From assembly GCA_013298895.1 (NCBI GenBank), contig JAAFJM010000011.1, forward strand, positions 28,784 to 92,783: a stretch of DNA of 64,000 nt, read 5' to 3'. A program made the translations under genes and the position numbers. The notes beneath the pieces were generated by a model, which saw only the letters and a program-made list of their open reading frames with translations, was not told where the DNA came from and did no database searches. Positions 45,154 through 53,410 of the stretch are shown piece after piece; position 1 is the first letter of the stretch, and each line of letters opens with the position of its first letter. Source of the stretch: Bacteroidota bacterium (GTDB lineage Bacteria > Bacteroidota > Bacteroidia > UKL13-3).

Positions 45154-46497
45154 ATGAAATTCATGTTGTTAAATAAATTGTTTTCAAATAAAATAGTTGC
45201 AGTTTTTATTTTAAGTTTAACATTTATTGGGGCAAAAGCCCAGCAAATACTTACTTTAAACGAAGCTTTAAAATTGGCTTTAGCCAATAATTATTCCATT
45301 CAATTGGCAAAAAACGAAGCAGAAATAGCTCAAAATAGCAATTATGCTGGAGCTGCGGGAATGTTGCCAACTGTTGCTGCTACTGCTAGTCAGGATAATG
45401 TGGTAAATAATACCCAACAAAAGTTTTTAAATGGAACTGAAAACAATAAAGATGGCGCCAAATCTAATCAGTTAAATGCTGGTGTTGAATTAGGTTGGAC
45501 CATTTTTGATGGTTTAAAAATGTTTGCCACTAAAAATAAGTTGAATCAATTACAAGCTATTGGCGAATTTAGGATGCGTGCTCAAATTGAGCAAAATTTT
45601 AGTCGTATTATTCGTGCATATTTCGATATTGTTCAAAACAAAAAACAATTGAATGCTTTGCAACAAAGTGTAACTATTTCAACCGAAAGGTTAAAGTTGG
45701 CCAACGATAAATTGGCAGTTGGAAAAGTATCAAAAACTGAAGTTTTAAAAGCGCAAGTGGATTTAAATACTGATAAGTCGGCCATGATGAAGCAACAAAA
45801 TTTGGTACAAAATGCCAAAGCCAATTTAAACCAATTATTAGCCCGCGACTTAACAATAGATTTTGAGGTAGATGACAAAATTGAAATCAATAAAGATTTA
45901 AAACTAGCCGATTTGCAAAGCAAAGCACAAACTCAAAATACTAACTTAATGATTACCAAAAAAAATTATCAAGTTTCGGCATTTACTATTAATGAAATTA
46001 GGGCTGAACGCATGCCAACAGTTCAGTTAAGAACTGGTTACAATTATAATAGACAAACTTCGGAAGCAGGTTTTTTACAATCTAGTCAAACCAATGGCTA
46101 CCATTATGGTGCTGCTTTAAGTTTGAATGTTTTTAATGGTTTTAGCGTGGATAAACGTTTGCAAAATGCAAGGTTAAGTTTAAAATCAACCGATTTTGTG
46201 TTAAAAGATAGCTTAACAAAATTGGATTTGGCTATTCAACAAAACTATAATTCGTATGCCATGGCATTGCAATTACTTCAATTCGAAACTGAGAATGTAA
46301 CGGTGGCACAAAGTAATTTTGATTTAGCGAATGAGCAATATAAAGTAGGGGTAATTACAGCCTTAGAATTGCGCGATGCGCAACAAAATTTAGTACTAAG
46401 CCAAACTCGTTTATCGGCTGCACAATACGATGCCAAAGTAGCCGAAACCGAACTTTTAAGGCTTACTGCCGAAATATTGAAAGTGGTTAGTAATTAA
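45154..46497 (+). CDS. TolC-family outer membrane efflux channel
   Basis: The 447-residue protein has a signal peptide (about 10-29, ending GAKAQ) and two OEP repeats, each with long alpha-helical tunnel segments (LTLNEALKLALANNYSIQLAKNE; ALELRDAQQNLVLSQTRL). The start I give is the first ATG; MLLNKLFSNK three codons later is equally plausible. It begins 6 bases after the pump stop and completes the tripartite efflux system. It converges on the OmpA-type gene with 10 bases between. Confidence 0.94.
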   Translation: MKFMLLNKLFSNKIVAVFILSLTFIGAKAQQILTLNEALKLALANNYSIQLAKNEAEIAQNSNYAGAAGMLPTVAATASQDNVVNNTQQKFLNGTENNKDGAKSNQLNAGVELGWTIFDGLKMFATKNKLNQLQAIGEFRMRAQIEQNFSRIIRAYFDIVQNKKQLNALQQSVTISTERLKLANDKLAVGKVSKTEVLKAQVDLNTDKSAMMKQQNLVQNAKANLNQLLARDLTIDFEVDDKIEINKDLKLADLQSKAQTQNTNLMITKKNYQVSAFTINEIRAERMPTVQLRTGYNYNRQTSEAGFLQSSQTNGYHYGAALSLNVFNGFSVDKRLQNARLSLKSTDFVLKDSLTKLDLAIQQNYNSYAMALQLLQFETENVTVAQSNFDLANEQYKVGVITALELRDAQQNLVLSQTRLSAAQYDAKVAETELLRLTAEILKVVSN

Positions 46498-46507
46498 TAC
46501 CTCTCTC

Positions 46508-47797
46508 CTACTCTACTTTCAAAACCATAAACTCTACCCTCCTATTAGCCGCTTTGCCTTCCTCTGTATCGTTGGTAGTTATAGGAATTCGTTCGCCATA
46601 CCCTTGCCAACTTAAACGTTTGGCATTTATTCCATGCTTTATTAAATACTTAACACAGGCCATGGCTCTATTGTTAGATAAAGTAATATTATACGCATCC
46701 GAATTTTGGCTGTCGGTATGTCCCATTATTTTTATAACCATTTTAGGGTACTCAAGCATAATGGATAATAAATTATCAAGTTCTACATACGATTGTGGTA
46801 ACAACACGTATTTATCTAAATCAAAATTGATATTGCGCAAAGCATAAGTTTTTCCAATTTCGAATTTAGGCTTATAAACGTACATGGTATCCCGGCAATC
46901 GCAAGTATTATCGTTTCTAACTTCGGCTAAACATAAATCATCGTAATATAAACGCACATGAAAATAAAATGGGTCAAGGTAAATTTGGTTTACAGAATCA
47001 AGCAGGTTATTGGTATTATTTTGAACTTCCAATATCATTAAATTTAATTCTTTTTTAGCCGAATTCACAAAGTTAAACATGAGTTGTTTTTGTTTTTTGA
47101 TGGCTTTTTTACTATCGCCTAAATCGGGAATATCAACTTTTAATTTGCTAAAACTATCGCGTAGGTGCAAAATTTGTGCATCGCGTTCCTTAATCATTCG
47201 CTCCTTGATACTTACTAAACTATCGTATAAACTGTAGGTAGAATCAGTATGAAACCTTCCCAAATACAAATAATCACCACTGCTATTAGCTGTAAAAGTT
47301 AAATGATGGTATTGCCAAAACGGACGTTCACGTTCTGGGTTTGAATCAATGGTAAATTGGGCTAAAGGTTTAGCTTTTATTCTAATTCGCACTGGCGTTA
47401 CCTTTTCGTAATAAGGCAATACCGCTAATTCAAAATGACCTAACTTTTCTATTCTATTCCAAGTTTCGTCTTTTACATAAGTTTTTACTTTAAAATGATA
47501 AGTTTTTCCAACCACCACAGGCTTTTTAAGCTTTACACAAAGGTATTCGCTTGGCAATGGCATTATGGTACAAAGCCCATGTAAGTAATTCGAGATTTCT
47601 ATTCCATTGGTATCAACCATTTGGTGTTCGTAATGGTAAAAATCGCCTTTGGGTTGAGTCCAATACTTTGGAGTACCATCTTTTTGCCGCTCCTCGTAAC
47701 CTGGGTTAGGAATTAAGTTTTGCGCATTTATTGCACAGCAAAACAAAACAAATAAATATGTAAAAAATGGTTTCAGATTTAAAAAAAATGATTGCAA
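46508..47797 (-). CDS. OmpA-family peptidoglycan-associated protein with N-terminal sandwich domain
   Basis: The 429-residue protein has a signal peptide ending AINAQ. It then has an N-terminal beta-sandwich (NLIPNPGYEERQKDGTPKYW... about 27-200), of a type seen before Bacteroidota OmpA domains, and a helical linker (about 200-275). The OmpA_C domain (about 315-429) has NINFDLDKYVLLP, MGHTDS, LSNNRAMACVKYL, GYGERIP and AANRRVEFMV. The family anchors the outer membrane to peptidoglycan. No ATG exists for the start: the codon at 47797 is TTG and a stop lies immediately upstream, so the TTG start, or a frameshift near the T8 run at 47781-47788, must be invoked. Confidence 0.87.
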   Translation of the reverse strand: MQSFFLNLKPFFTYLFVLFCCAINAQNLIPNPGYEERQKDGTPKYWTQPKGDFYHYEHQMVDTNGIEISNYLHGLCTIMPLPSEYLCVKLKKPVVVGKTYHFKVKTYVKDETWNRIEKLGHFELAVLPYYEKVTPVRIRIKAKPLAQFTIDSNPERERPFWQYHHLTFTANSSGDYLYLGRFHTDSTYSLYDSLVSIKERMIKERDAQILHLRDSFSKLKVDIPDLGDSKKAIKKQKQLMFNFVNSAKKELNLMILEVQNNTNNLLDSVNQIYLDPFYFHVRLYYDDLCLAEVRNDNTCDCRDTMYVYKPKFEIGKTYALRNINFDLDKYVLLPQSYVELDNLLSIMLEYPKMVIKIMGHTDSQNSDAYNITLSNNRAMACVKYLIKHGINAKRLSWQGYGERIPITTNDTEEGKAANRRVEFMVLKVE

Positions 47798-47981
47798 TTA
47801 TAATAGATATTGAATAACAATTGAAGGTCTAATTTATTAATTTTATGTTTACATTATAAACCAAAGGTAACGGAGCAACAAAGCATCGTTTTACATAATT
47901 TATCCAACTGACTGATAGTTAAAAAATAATTATTTTAATTAAATCATAAAATTTTAGCCTAAAATTTATTAGCATTGAACC

Positions 47982-48764
47982 ATGAGTTACGAAACAATTT
48001 TATTTGAGGTTAATAATGGAGTGGCTACCTTAACACTCAATAGACCAGATGTTTTTAATGCGTTTAACGAACAACAAAGTTTTGATGTAATTGATGCTTT
48101 GAAAAAATGTGCTAAGGATAAAACCATTCGTGTATTGGTTTTAACTGGTGCAGGCAAAGCTTTTTGCAGCGGTCAAGATTTAAAATCGATAGCTGGTGCC
48201 GAAAACCGTAGTTTACGAGAAAGTATTGACAAACGTTACAACCCAATGATTAAAGCTATTCGTAATTTACCAATTCCTGTTATTTGCAGGTTAAATGGTG
48301 TAGCTGCGGGTGCAGGTTGTTCGTTAGCTTTAGCCAGCGATATGATTGTAGCCAGCGAAAATGCTTCGTTAATCGAAGTATTTATCAATGTAGGTTTGGT
48401 GTTAGATTCTGGTTCATCGTATTTCTTACCTCGTTTGGTTGGTTCGGCTCGTGCTTTTGAGTTAAGTACCATGGGCAGCAAAGTAAGCGCTCAACAAGCT
48501 TTTGATTGGGGTATGGTAAACCGTGTTTGCAAACCCGAAGATTTAGACGAAGAAGTTAAAAAACTAACTGATTATTATGCCAATGCTCCAACCAAAGCCA
48601 TTGGTTTAATGAAAAAAATGTTGAATAAATCGTTCCAAAGCGATTTAGATACCATGCTTGAATATGAGGCTTATTGCCAAGAAATAGCAGGCCGTAGTAA
48701 AGATAATAAAGAAGGTGTAAAAGCATTTATTGAAAAAAGAAAACCTGTATTTACTGGAGAGTAG
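47982..48764 (+). CDS. paaG: enoyl-CoA hydratase/isomerase family, PaaG-like
   Basis: The 260-residue crotonase-fold enzyme has AFCSGQDLKSIAG (oxyanion loop) and NGVAAGAGCSLALASD (second oxyanion loop). GLVLDSGSSYFLPRLVGSARAFEL has an Asp in the position where hydratases keep Glu. This combination matches PaaG, the epoxyphenylacetyl-CoA isomerase of phenylacetate catabolism, also a delta3,delta2-enoyl-CoA isomerase. No other paa ring-oxygenase genes are present, but a PaaI-like thioesterase lies two genes downstream. Broader beta-oxidation isomerase activity is a fair alternative. Confidence 0.85.
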   Translation: MSYETILFEVNNGVATLTLNRPDVFNAFNEQQSFDVIDALKKCAKDKTIRVLVLTGAGKAFCSGQDLKSIAGAENRSLRESIDKRYNPMIKAIRNLPIPVICRLNGVAAGAGCSLALASDMIVASENASLIEVFINVGLVLDSGSSYFLPRLVGSARAFELSTMGSKVSAQQAFDWGMVNRVCKPEDLDEEVKKLTDYYANAPTKAIGLMKKMLNKSFQSDLDTMLEYEAYCQEIAGRSKDNKEGVKAFIEKRKPVFTGE

Positions 48765-48774
48765 AAATTGAATA

Positions 48775-48855
48775 TGATATACTTATTCAGCAATTCAATT
48801 TTCTAATTTTCCAATCTTTTAATCTTTCAATTTTCTAATCCTTCAATCACAAAAA
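48775..48855. repeat. pyrimidine-rich short-period repeat before the Ppx/GppA gene
   Basis: Variants of TTTCTAATTTTCCAATC and TTTCAATTTTCTAATC recur with a period near 9-10 bases between the PaaG-like and Ppx-like genes. It resembles the blocks at 14.9-15.2 and 41.8-42.05 kb in style, not in exact sequence. Confidence 0.65.
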
Positions 48856-49731
48856 ATGAAATTAGCCGCTATTGATATTGGTTCCAATGCCGTTAGGTTA
48901 CAAATAGTTCGTGTAAACGAAAATCCTAACGATAAAGACATATTTAAAAAAGTTGAGTTTGTGCGCGTTCCTATTCGTTTGGGCGATGATGCCTTTAAAA
49001 AACAATGGATTAGCAAAAGCAAACGAAAAATTTTTAAACAAGCCATGCAAGCCTTTAAGTTAATGCTTGAAGCTTTTGAGGTTGATCATTACATGGCTTG
49101 TGCTACAAGTGCCATGCGCGAAGCCGAAAATGGACAAAAAATTGCTGAAAAAATTTACGATAAATGTGGTTTAAAAATCAATATCATTTCAGGGGTTCGC
49201 GAAAGTGAAATTATTTTGCGCTCTATTAAAGAATATTTTAAACCTAATACCAATTATTTAACTATTGATGTAGGTGGTGGAAGTACCGAATTGGCTGTAA
49301 TTAAAAATGGGAAAACCATTAATTCGGCCAGCTTTAATATTGGTACTGTTCGAATGGTTGATGGTGCAGTTAACGAAAAAACTTGGGCTACTATTGAAAG
49401 TTGGGTAAAACATAAAACGGATGAAATACCCGATTTAGAGGCAGTTGTTACTAGCGGAACTATTAATAAAATTTCGGTGATGTTAAACCCTGCTAACCCT
49501 GAATATTTTACCCGCGAACAGTTAAAAGATTTTCATAGAAAAGTGAGTAAAATGAGCATCATGGAGCGTATGGATAATTTAAAACTCAATCCTGATAGGG
49601 CTGATATAATTGATGTTTCGGCCGATATTTATTTGCGTATTTTAAATTGGTGTAATATTGAAAAAATACATGCTCCAAATGCAGGTTTAAAAGACGGTAT
49701 TTTGCTAGAACTTTACGATAAATTTTGCTAA
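48856..49731 (+). CDS. Ppx/GppA-family exopolyphosphatase-like protein, short form
   Basis: The 291-residue protein has the actin-like ATPase fold of Ppx/GppA: AAIDIGSNAVRLQI (phosphate 1), ACATSAMREAENG, and TIDVGGGSTEL (140-146, phosphate 2). It is about 300 residues and lacks the C-terminal HD-like extension of long Ppx, like many Bacteroidota members. The family hydrolyses polyphosphate or pppGpp; short forms vary, so the substrate is uncertain. It is followed by the PaaI-like gene after 6 bases. Confidence 0.9.
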   Translation: MKLAAIDIGSNAVRLQIVRVNENPNDKDIFKKVEFVRVPIRLGDDAFKKQWISKSKRKIFKQAMQAFKLMLEAFEVDHYMACATSAMREAENGQKIAEKIYDKCGLKINIISGVRESEIILRSIKEYFKPNTNYLTIDVGGGSTELAVIKNGKTINSASFNIGTVRMVDGAVNEKTWATIESWVKHKTDEIPDLEAVVTSGTINKISVMLNPANPEYFTREQLKDFHRKVSKMSIMERMDNLKLNPDRADIIDVSADIYLRILNWCNIEKIHAPNAGLKDGILLELYDKFC

Positions 49732-49737
49732 TTATTC

Positions 49738-50172
49738 ATGAATAAAAATTTAGCAAACTTAAAAAACTGTATTGGTAAAAGTAGCAACGATGAAGGTCTT
49801 GGAGCAGTTAGTCGTTGGATAGATGGCACGTTAATTTATGCCGAAGAAGGTCATTTAAAAATTACTTTTAAAGTATTAGATACTTGGCTAAATCCAGCCA
49901 AAACTTTGCATGGCGGAATGGCCGCTACATTAATTGACGATGTAATGGGAATGACCGTTTATAGCCTTGGAAACGAAGTGTTTTTTTCTACAGTAAGCCT
50001 TAATTTAGATTTTTTATCGTTTGCATTAGCTGGCGATGAAATTACTGTAGAAGCCAAAGTTATTCGTAAAGGAGTTAGTGTGATAAATATTGAAGGTTAT
50101 ATTTACAAACGCAATAAACTACTAGTGAAAGCTACCTCTAACCTAGTAAGCAGCGGAAAGAAAGTTTTTTAA
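49738..50172 (+). CDS. PaaI-like hotdog-fold acyl-CoA thioesterase
   Basis: The 144-residue hotdog protein has NPAKTLHGGMAATLIDDVMGM (H58-GG and D65-D66 region) and FFSTVSLNLDFLSFALAGDEITVEAKVIRKG. These features define PaaI/YbdB-type acyl-CoA thioesterases, which act as tetramers on aromatic or other acyl-CoAs. Closeness to a PaaG-like enzyme suggests a linked acyl-CoA role, although the intervening gene is a Ppx homologue. Confidence 0.9.
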   Translation: MNKNLANLKNCIGKSSNDEGLGAVSRWIDGTLIYAEEGHLKITFKVLDTWLNPAKTLHGGMAATLIDDVMGMTVYSLGNEVFFSTVSLNLDFLSFALAGDEITVEAKVIRKGVSVINIEGYIYKRNKLLVKATSNLVSSGKKVF

Positions 50173-50478
50173 CAATGCGAAGTGCGAAATGCCAAAAGTT
50201 CGAAGTAAATTGCTAATTACAGTTCCCGCTGATTACGCAGATTAACGCAGAAATTTCAATAAAACTTAAGTTATTCCAGAGTACCGCTCATACAGTATTC
50301 TTGGTATTTCAATCAAGTTAGTCATAGAGGTTTAAAGTTGGCTTTTATTTTAGCAAATATTTTTCTTACCTTATTTGATAATTGTTGATTATTTGTTAGT
50401 AGGTTAGAGTTTGTTTTAATTTTTTTCATTGATATTTGTTGGAATGGGTTACATATTCAAACCAAAACATTCAACTAA
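50173..50478. other. 306-base intergenic region with dispersed-type repeats
   Basis: Near the left end are GCGAAGTGCGAAATGCC and related words, then a tandem GATTACGCAGATTAACGCAG element (50231-50250). The remainder is AT-rich without a coding frame. No clear terminator or consensus promoter was found for the flanking genes. Confidence 0.55.
50227..50253. repeat. CGCAGATTA-type tandem element
   Basis: Two and a half copies of a 10-11 base unit (GATTACGCA, GATTAACGCA) lie here. I recall similar CGCAGATTACGCAG words as dispersed intergenic repeats in other Bacteroidota; that is memory, not a search. Confidence 0.5.
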
Positions 50479-51069
50479 ATGAATAAAACATTAAATATCA
50501 TACAAGAGCAGATAGATGAGCTACTTTTAAAAGCGTCTAAAAAGAATAAGATTGTAAAAATAGAGCCATTTAGGTTTAGAATGGTGAAGAGAAATCAACT
50601 ATTTCAGTTTGATTTTCATGACGGAAATTTAAATAATTATAATGATGATACTATTCAAAAAAGTTTCTTCACTAAAATCTTAAATCGAATTACACATCTA
50701 CAAAAATTAGGAAAAGAAATTCGTTATAACCAAGAATGTTTGCATTTAATTAATTCAGAAGGTTTTGAAGACGAAATAAAATTATTAATTTTTAATTATA
50801 TATGCTCTAAATACAAACAAAAATTGCCAATTGATATTGATGAAACGACTAAAACTATTACTATGTCAAGTGAATTAAAAAATGGTTGTTTTGGCTATGA
50901 ATTAGATTTAACCTTCGTAAGTGAGGAAAGGATAGGTCTTTCATTAACACTTGAAAATAACTTATTACAAGTAGCTTATATTTCAGATATTGAAAAAAAC
51001 AATGTGATAGAAGTTTTATCAGGAATTAATAGTAATAGAATAGAGTTTTTAGGTTGGAAAAATCTTTAA
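50479..51069 (+). CDS. hypothetical protein, no recognised family
   Basis: The 196-residue soluble protein has no signal peptide or membrane span. The N-terminal part is Lys-rich and helical (IIQEQIDELLLKASKKNK); the middle has LNRITHLQKLGKEI and the end is beta-rich (GCFGYELDLTFVSEERIGLSLTL). The base composition looks even more AT-rich than the flanking enzyme genes. It precedes another unrecognised gene by 29 bases, so the two may form an operon. Confidence 0.65.
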   Translation: MNKTLNIIQEQIDELLLKASKKNKIVKIEPFRFRMVKRNQLFQFDFHDGNLNNYNDDTIQKSFFTKILNRITHLQKLGKEIRYNQECLHLINSEGFEDEIKLLIFNYICSKYKQKLPIDIDETTKTITMSSELKNGCFGYELDLTFVSEERIGLSLTLENNLLQVAYISDIEKNNVIEVLSGINSNRIEFLGWKNL

Positions 51070-51098
51070 ATTGAAGTCAACTTTTAACTTGTTTTATA

Positions 51099-52067
51099 AT
51101 GAATTATACAGTATTAAGTGTAAATTTAAATAGCAAAATGCTGTTTTGGATAATAGGTTTTCTATTTTTTGTAGATTTTTTAACTTTGATTTTTCTTTCT
51201 GGAAATTGGATAATAATTATCGAACAGTTAATAACAGTTATAAGTTTTATATTGTTCATATGTTGTATTTTAAAGTTATTCATAAAAGTTCGCAGTCAAG
51301 ATAGTATAGAAAGTGATATATACACTTTAAAAAAGCAAAAAAAAGAGGCTTACCACGAAAAAGTTATTGAGAAAATCGAAAATGAAATAATTTATCAATA
51401 TAAAACTCTAAACAAAATTAAAAATAAAAGATTGTTTATTTATTCAATTAAAACAAAGAATGAGTTTATAGAAACTTCATATTTTGAAAATTATATTCCA
51501 ATTATTTTTATTTTGTCAATCCTTAAAAATTCATTAGACTTTTTTAAACCTTATGGTCCAATTATCTTCTTATCTACAGTTATTATTTCAATCTTATTTT
51601 GCATTTCTGTTATAAAGTGGGAAAAACAAAACAAGGTAAATGAGAAGTCATCTTCTATTGTAATGTTAATTATTACTATAATTCTATGTTTTTTATGGGG
51701 TAAAAATTCTTATATTAGAAATTATGGAAATGAGGAGTTAGGTAGTTTTTTTGAGAAGAATGAATATTATTCAAAATACTTTGTGGTATTAGAAGAAACA
51801 GATAATGATTTTGAGTCTTACAACTTACCAGCAGATATTCATGTTAGCACAAAAACAGAAGATAGCGATTCATATTATGATTATTATGGATTAGAACAGA
51901 CACAAACCCAAGACACAAAATATATAAAAATACTTAAAGTATATTTTCCTAATGGTGATACATTAATATTTAGCAAATGTGAATTTGAATTTGGTGATGA
52001 AGTAACTTGCATAGATCAAAAAGGAAAGGAATGGAATGTGAAAATTACTAGGGAAAAGGTCAAATAG
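51099..52067 (+). CDS. hypothetical membrane protein
   Basis: The 322-residue protein has about five hydrophobic segments: 14-33 and 36-60, then after a basic coiled stretch (about 68-105), 130-148, 153-173 and 186-202. A C-terminal soluble domain follows (about 215-322) with acidic runs and YYDYYGLEQTQTQDTKYIKILKVYFPNGD. I recognise no family. It pairs with the gene before it and precedes dnaN. Function unknown. Confidence 0.65.
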   Translation: MNYTVLSVNLNSKMLFWIIGFLFFVDFLTLIFLSGNWIIIIEQLITVISFILFICCILKLFIKVRSQDSIESDIYTLKKQKKEAYHEKVIEKIENEIIYQYKTLNKIKNKRLFIYSIKTKNEFIETSYFENYIPIIFILSILKNSLDFFKPYGPIIFLSTVIISILFCISVIKWEKQNKVNEKSSSIVMLIITIILCFLWGKNSYIRNYGNEELGSFFEKNEYYSKYFVVLEETDNDFESYNLPADIHVSTKTEDSDSYYDYYGLEQTQTQDTKYIKILKVYFPNGDTLIFSKCEFEFGDEVTCIDQKGKEWNVKITREKVK

Positions 52068-52151
52068 ACTTTCCCCTCAAAAATGTTTAAGTCATTTTAT
52101 AAGCCCCCCAATTCCATCCCTTCAACAATTCAACCCACTTTGTGCATAACT

Positions 52152-52186
52152 TTTGTTTTGATACAAGTACAGCTAATATAAATTTG
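52152..52186 (+). promoter_or_regulatory. dnaN promoter
   Basis: TAAATTTG at 52179-52186 is a full -7 match. TTTG at 52157-52160 (with another copy at 52152-52155) gives an 18-base spacer, as expected for Bacteroidota sigma-70-type promoters. The ATG follows 16 bases after the -7 element. Confidence 0.65.
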
Positions 52187-52202
52187 AACCTTTACGAAAA
52201 GT

Positions 52203-53324
52203 ATGAAATTTATAGTAAATAGTAGCACGCTTTTAAAGCATTTATCAATGATTGATGGAGTAATTGTGGCCAAACCAATTATCCCAATATTGAATAATTT
52301 TTTATTTGATATAAAAGATGGAAATTTAACCATTTCATCTACCGATTTAGAAACCACCATGACCACCAGCATTAAAGTAGATGCAAGTGAGGAAATTTCT
52401 GTAGCGGTTCCTTCAAAAACTACTATCGAATTGTTAAAACAATTGCCTGATCAGCCTTTGGCTTTTTCTATTAATTTAGAAAAAGGCTCTATGGAAATTA
52501 AATACGCTACTGGTAAATTTAAATTAACAGTTCAAAATGGCGAAGAGTTTCCTAAAAACCCTGAGGTAGATAGCGATCAAACTTTTACCATTCCTAGCCG
52601 TGTGTTACAAAAAGCAATTAGCAAAACTGTTTTTGCTACCAGTAACGATGAGTTACGTTTAAATTTAACAGGTGTTTATGTTCAATTATTTGAAAAAAGC
52701 ATCACTTTTGTAGCTACCGATGCTAACCGCTTGGTACGTTATACCCGCACCGATGTAAGACCAGGTGTAGAAGAAAGTTTTATTATGCCTAAAAAAGCTT
52801 TGAACTTGTTAAAAAACTCTTTACCAGCTGATTTAAGCGAAGTAAAAGTTAATTTCAATAAATCAAACGCATTTTTCTCATTTAGCGATTTTAGTTTAAT
52901 CTGTCGTTTAATTGACGAAAAATATCCTGATTACAAAGCAGTTATTCCGGTAGAAAATCCTAATAAATTAACAATTGATAAAGGTGAATTCCAATCAGCT
53001 GTTAAACGTATTTCAATTACTTCAAACAAAACTACTTACCAAATTCGTTTAAAATTTGTGGGCAGCGAGTTAACCATTAGCTCCGAAGATATTGATTACG
53101 AAAACGAAGGTGTTGAAAAATTGGCTGCTAACTACGAAGGCGAAGATTTAGAAATTGGATTTAACTCAAAATATTTAGGCGAAATTATTGGTGCCATTGA
53201 AGCAAGCAATATGACTTTAGAAATGAGTCAACCAAACAGAGCAGGTGTTATTTCTCCAGCCGAAAGCGAAGATGGCGAAGACATTTTAATGTTGGTAATG
53301 CCTATGATGTTGAACAATTATTAA
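52203..53324 (+). CDS. dnaN: DNA polymerase III beta subunit (sliding clamp)
   Basis: The 373-residue protein has three clamp subdomains. It opens MKFIVNSSTLLKHLSMIDGVI with ILNNFLFDI, continues with FVATDANRLVRY and SFIMPKKALNLLKNSL in domain 2, and ends near LEIGFNSKYL... LMLVMPMML. DnaN encircles DNA as a dimer and tethers polymerase III and repair proteins. It is monocistronic here, away from dnaA, with its own promoter and a strong terminator. Confidence 0.97.
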   Translation: MKFIVNSSTLLKHLSMIDGVIVAKPIIPILNNFLFDIKDGNLTISSTDLETTMTTSIKVDASEEISVAVPSKTTIELLKQLPDQPLAFSINLEKGSMEIKYATGKFKLTVQNGEEFPKNPEVDSDQTFTIPSRVLQKAISKTVFATSNDELRLNLTGVYVQLFEKSITFVATDANRLVRYTRTDVRPGVEESFIMPKKALNLLKNSLPADLSEVKVNFNKSNAFFSFSDFSLICRLIDEKYPDYKAVIPVENPNKLTIDKGEFQSAVKRISITSNKTTYQIRLKFVGSELTISSEDIDYENEGVEKLAANYEGEDLEIGFNSKYLGEIIGAIEASNMTLEMSQPNRAGVISPAESEDGEDILMLVMPMMLNNY

Positions 53325-53344
53325 TCAATTTAATTTAATATTTT

Positions 53345-53383
53345 AAAAGAGCTTCCATACGCAATTGTGGAAGCTCTTTTTGT
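53345..53383 (+). terminator. intrinsic terminator of dnaN
   Basis: Perfect 13-bp arms AAAAGAGCTTCCA (53345-53357) and its complement (53368-53380) flank a 10-base loop and end in a T-run. Confidence 0.92.
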
Positions 53384-53410
53384 GTAAAAACCACTCCAAA
53401 TTTTATAACC

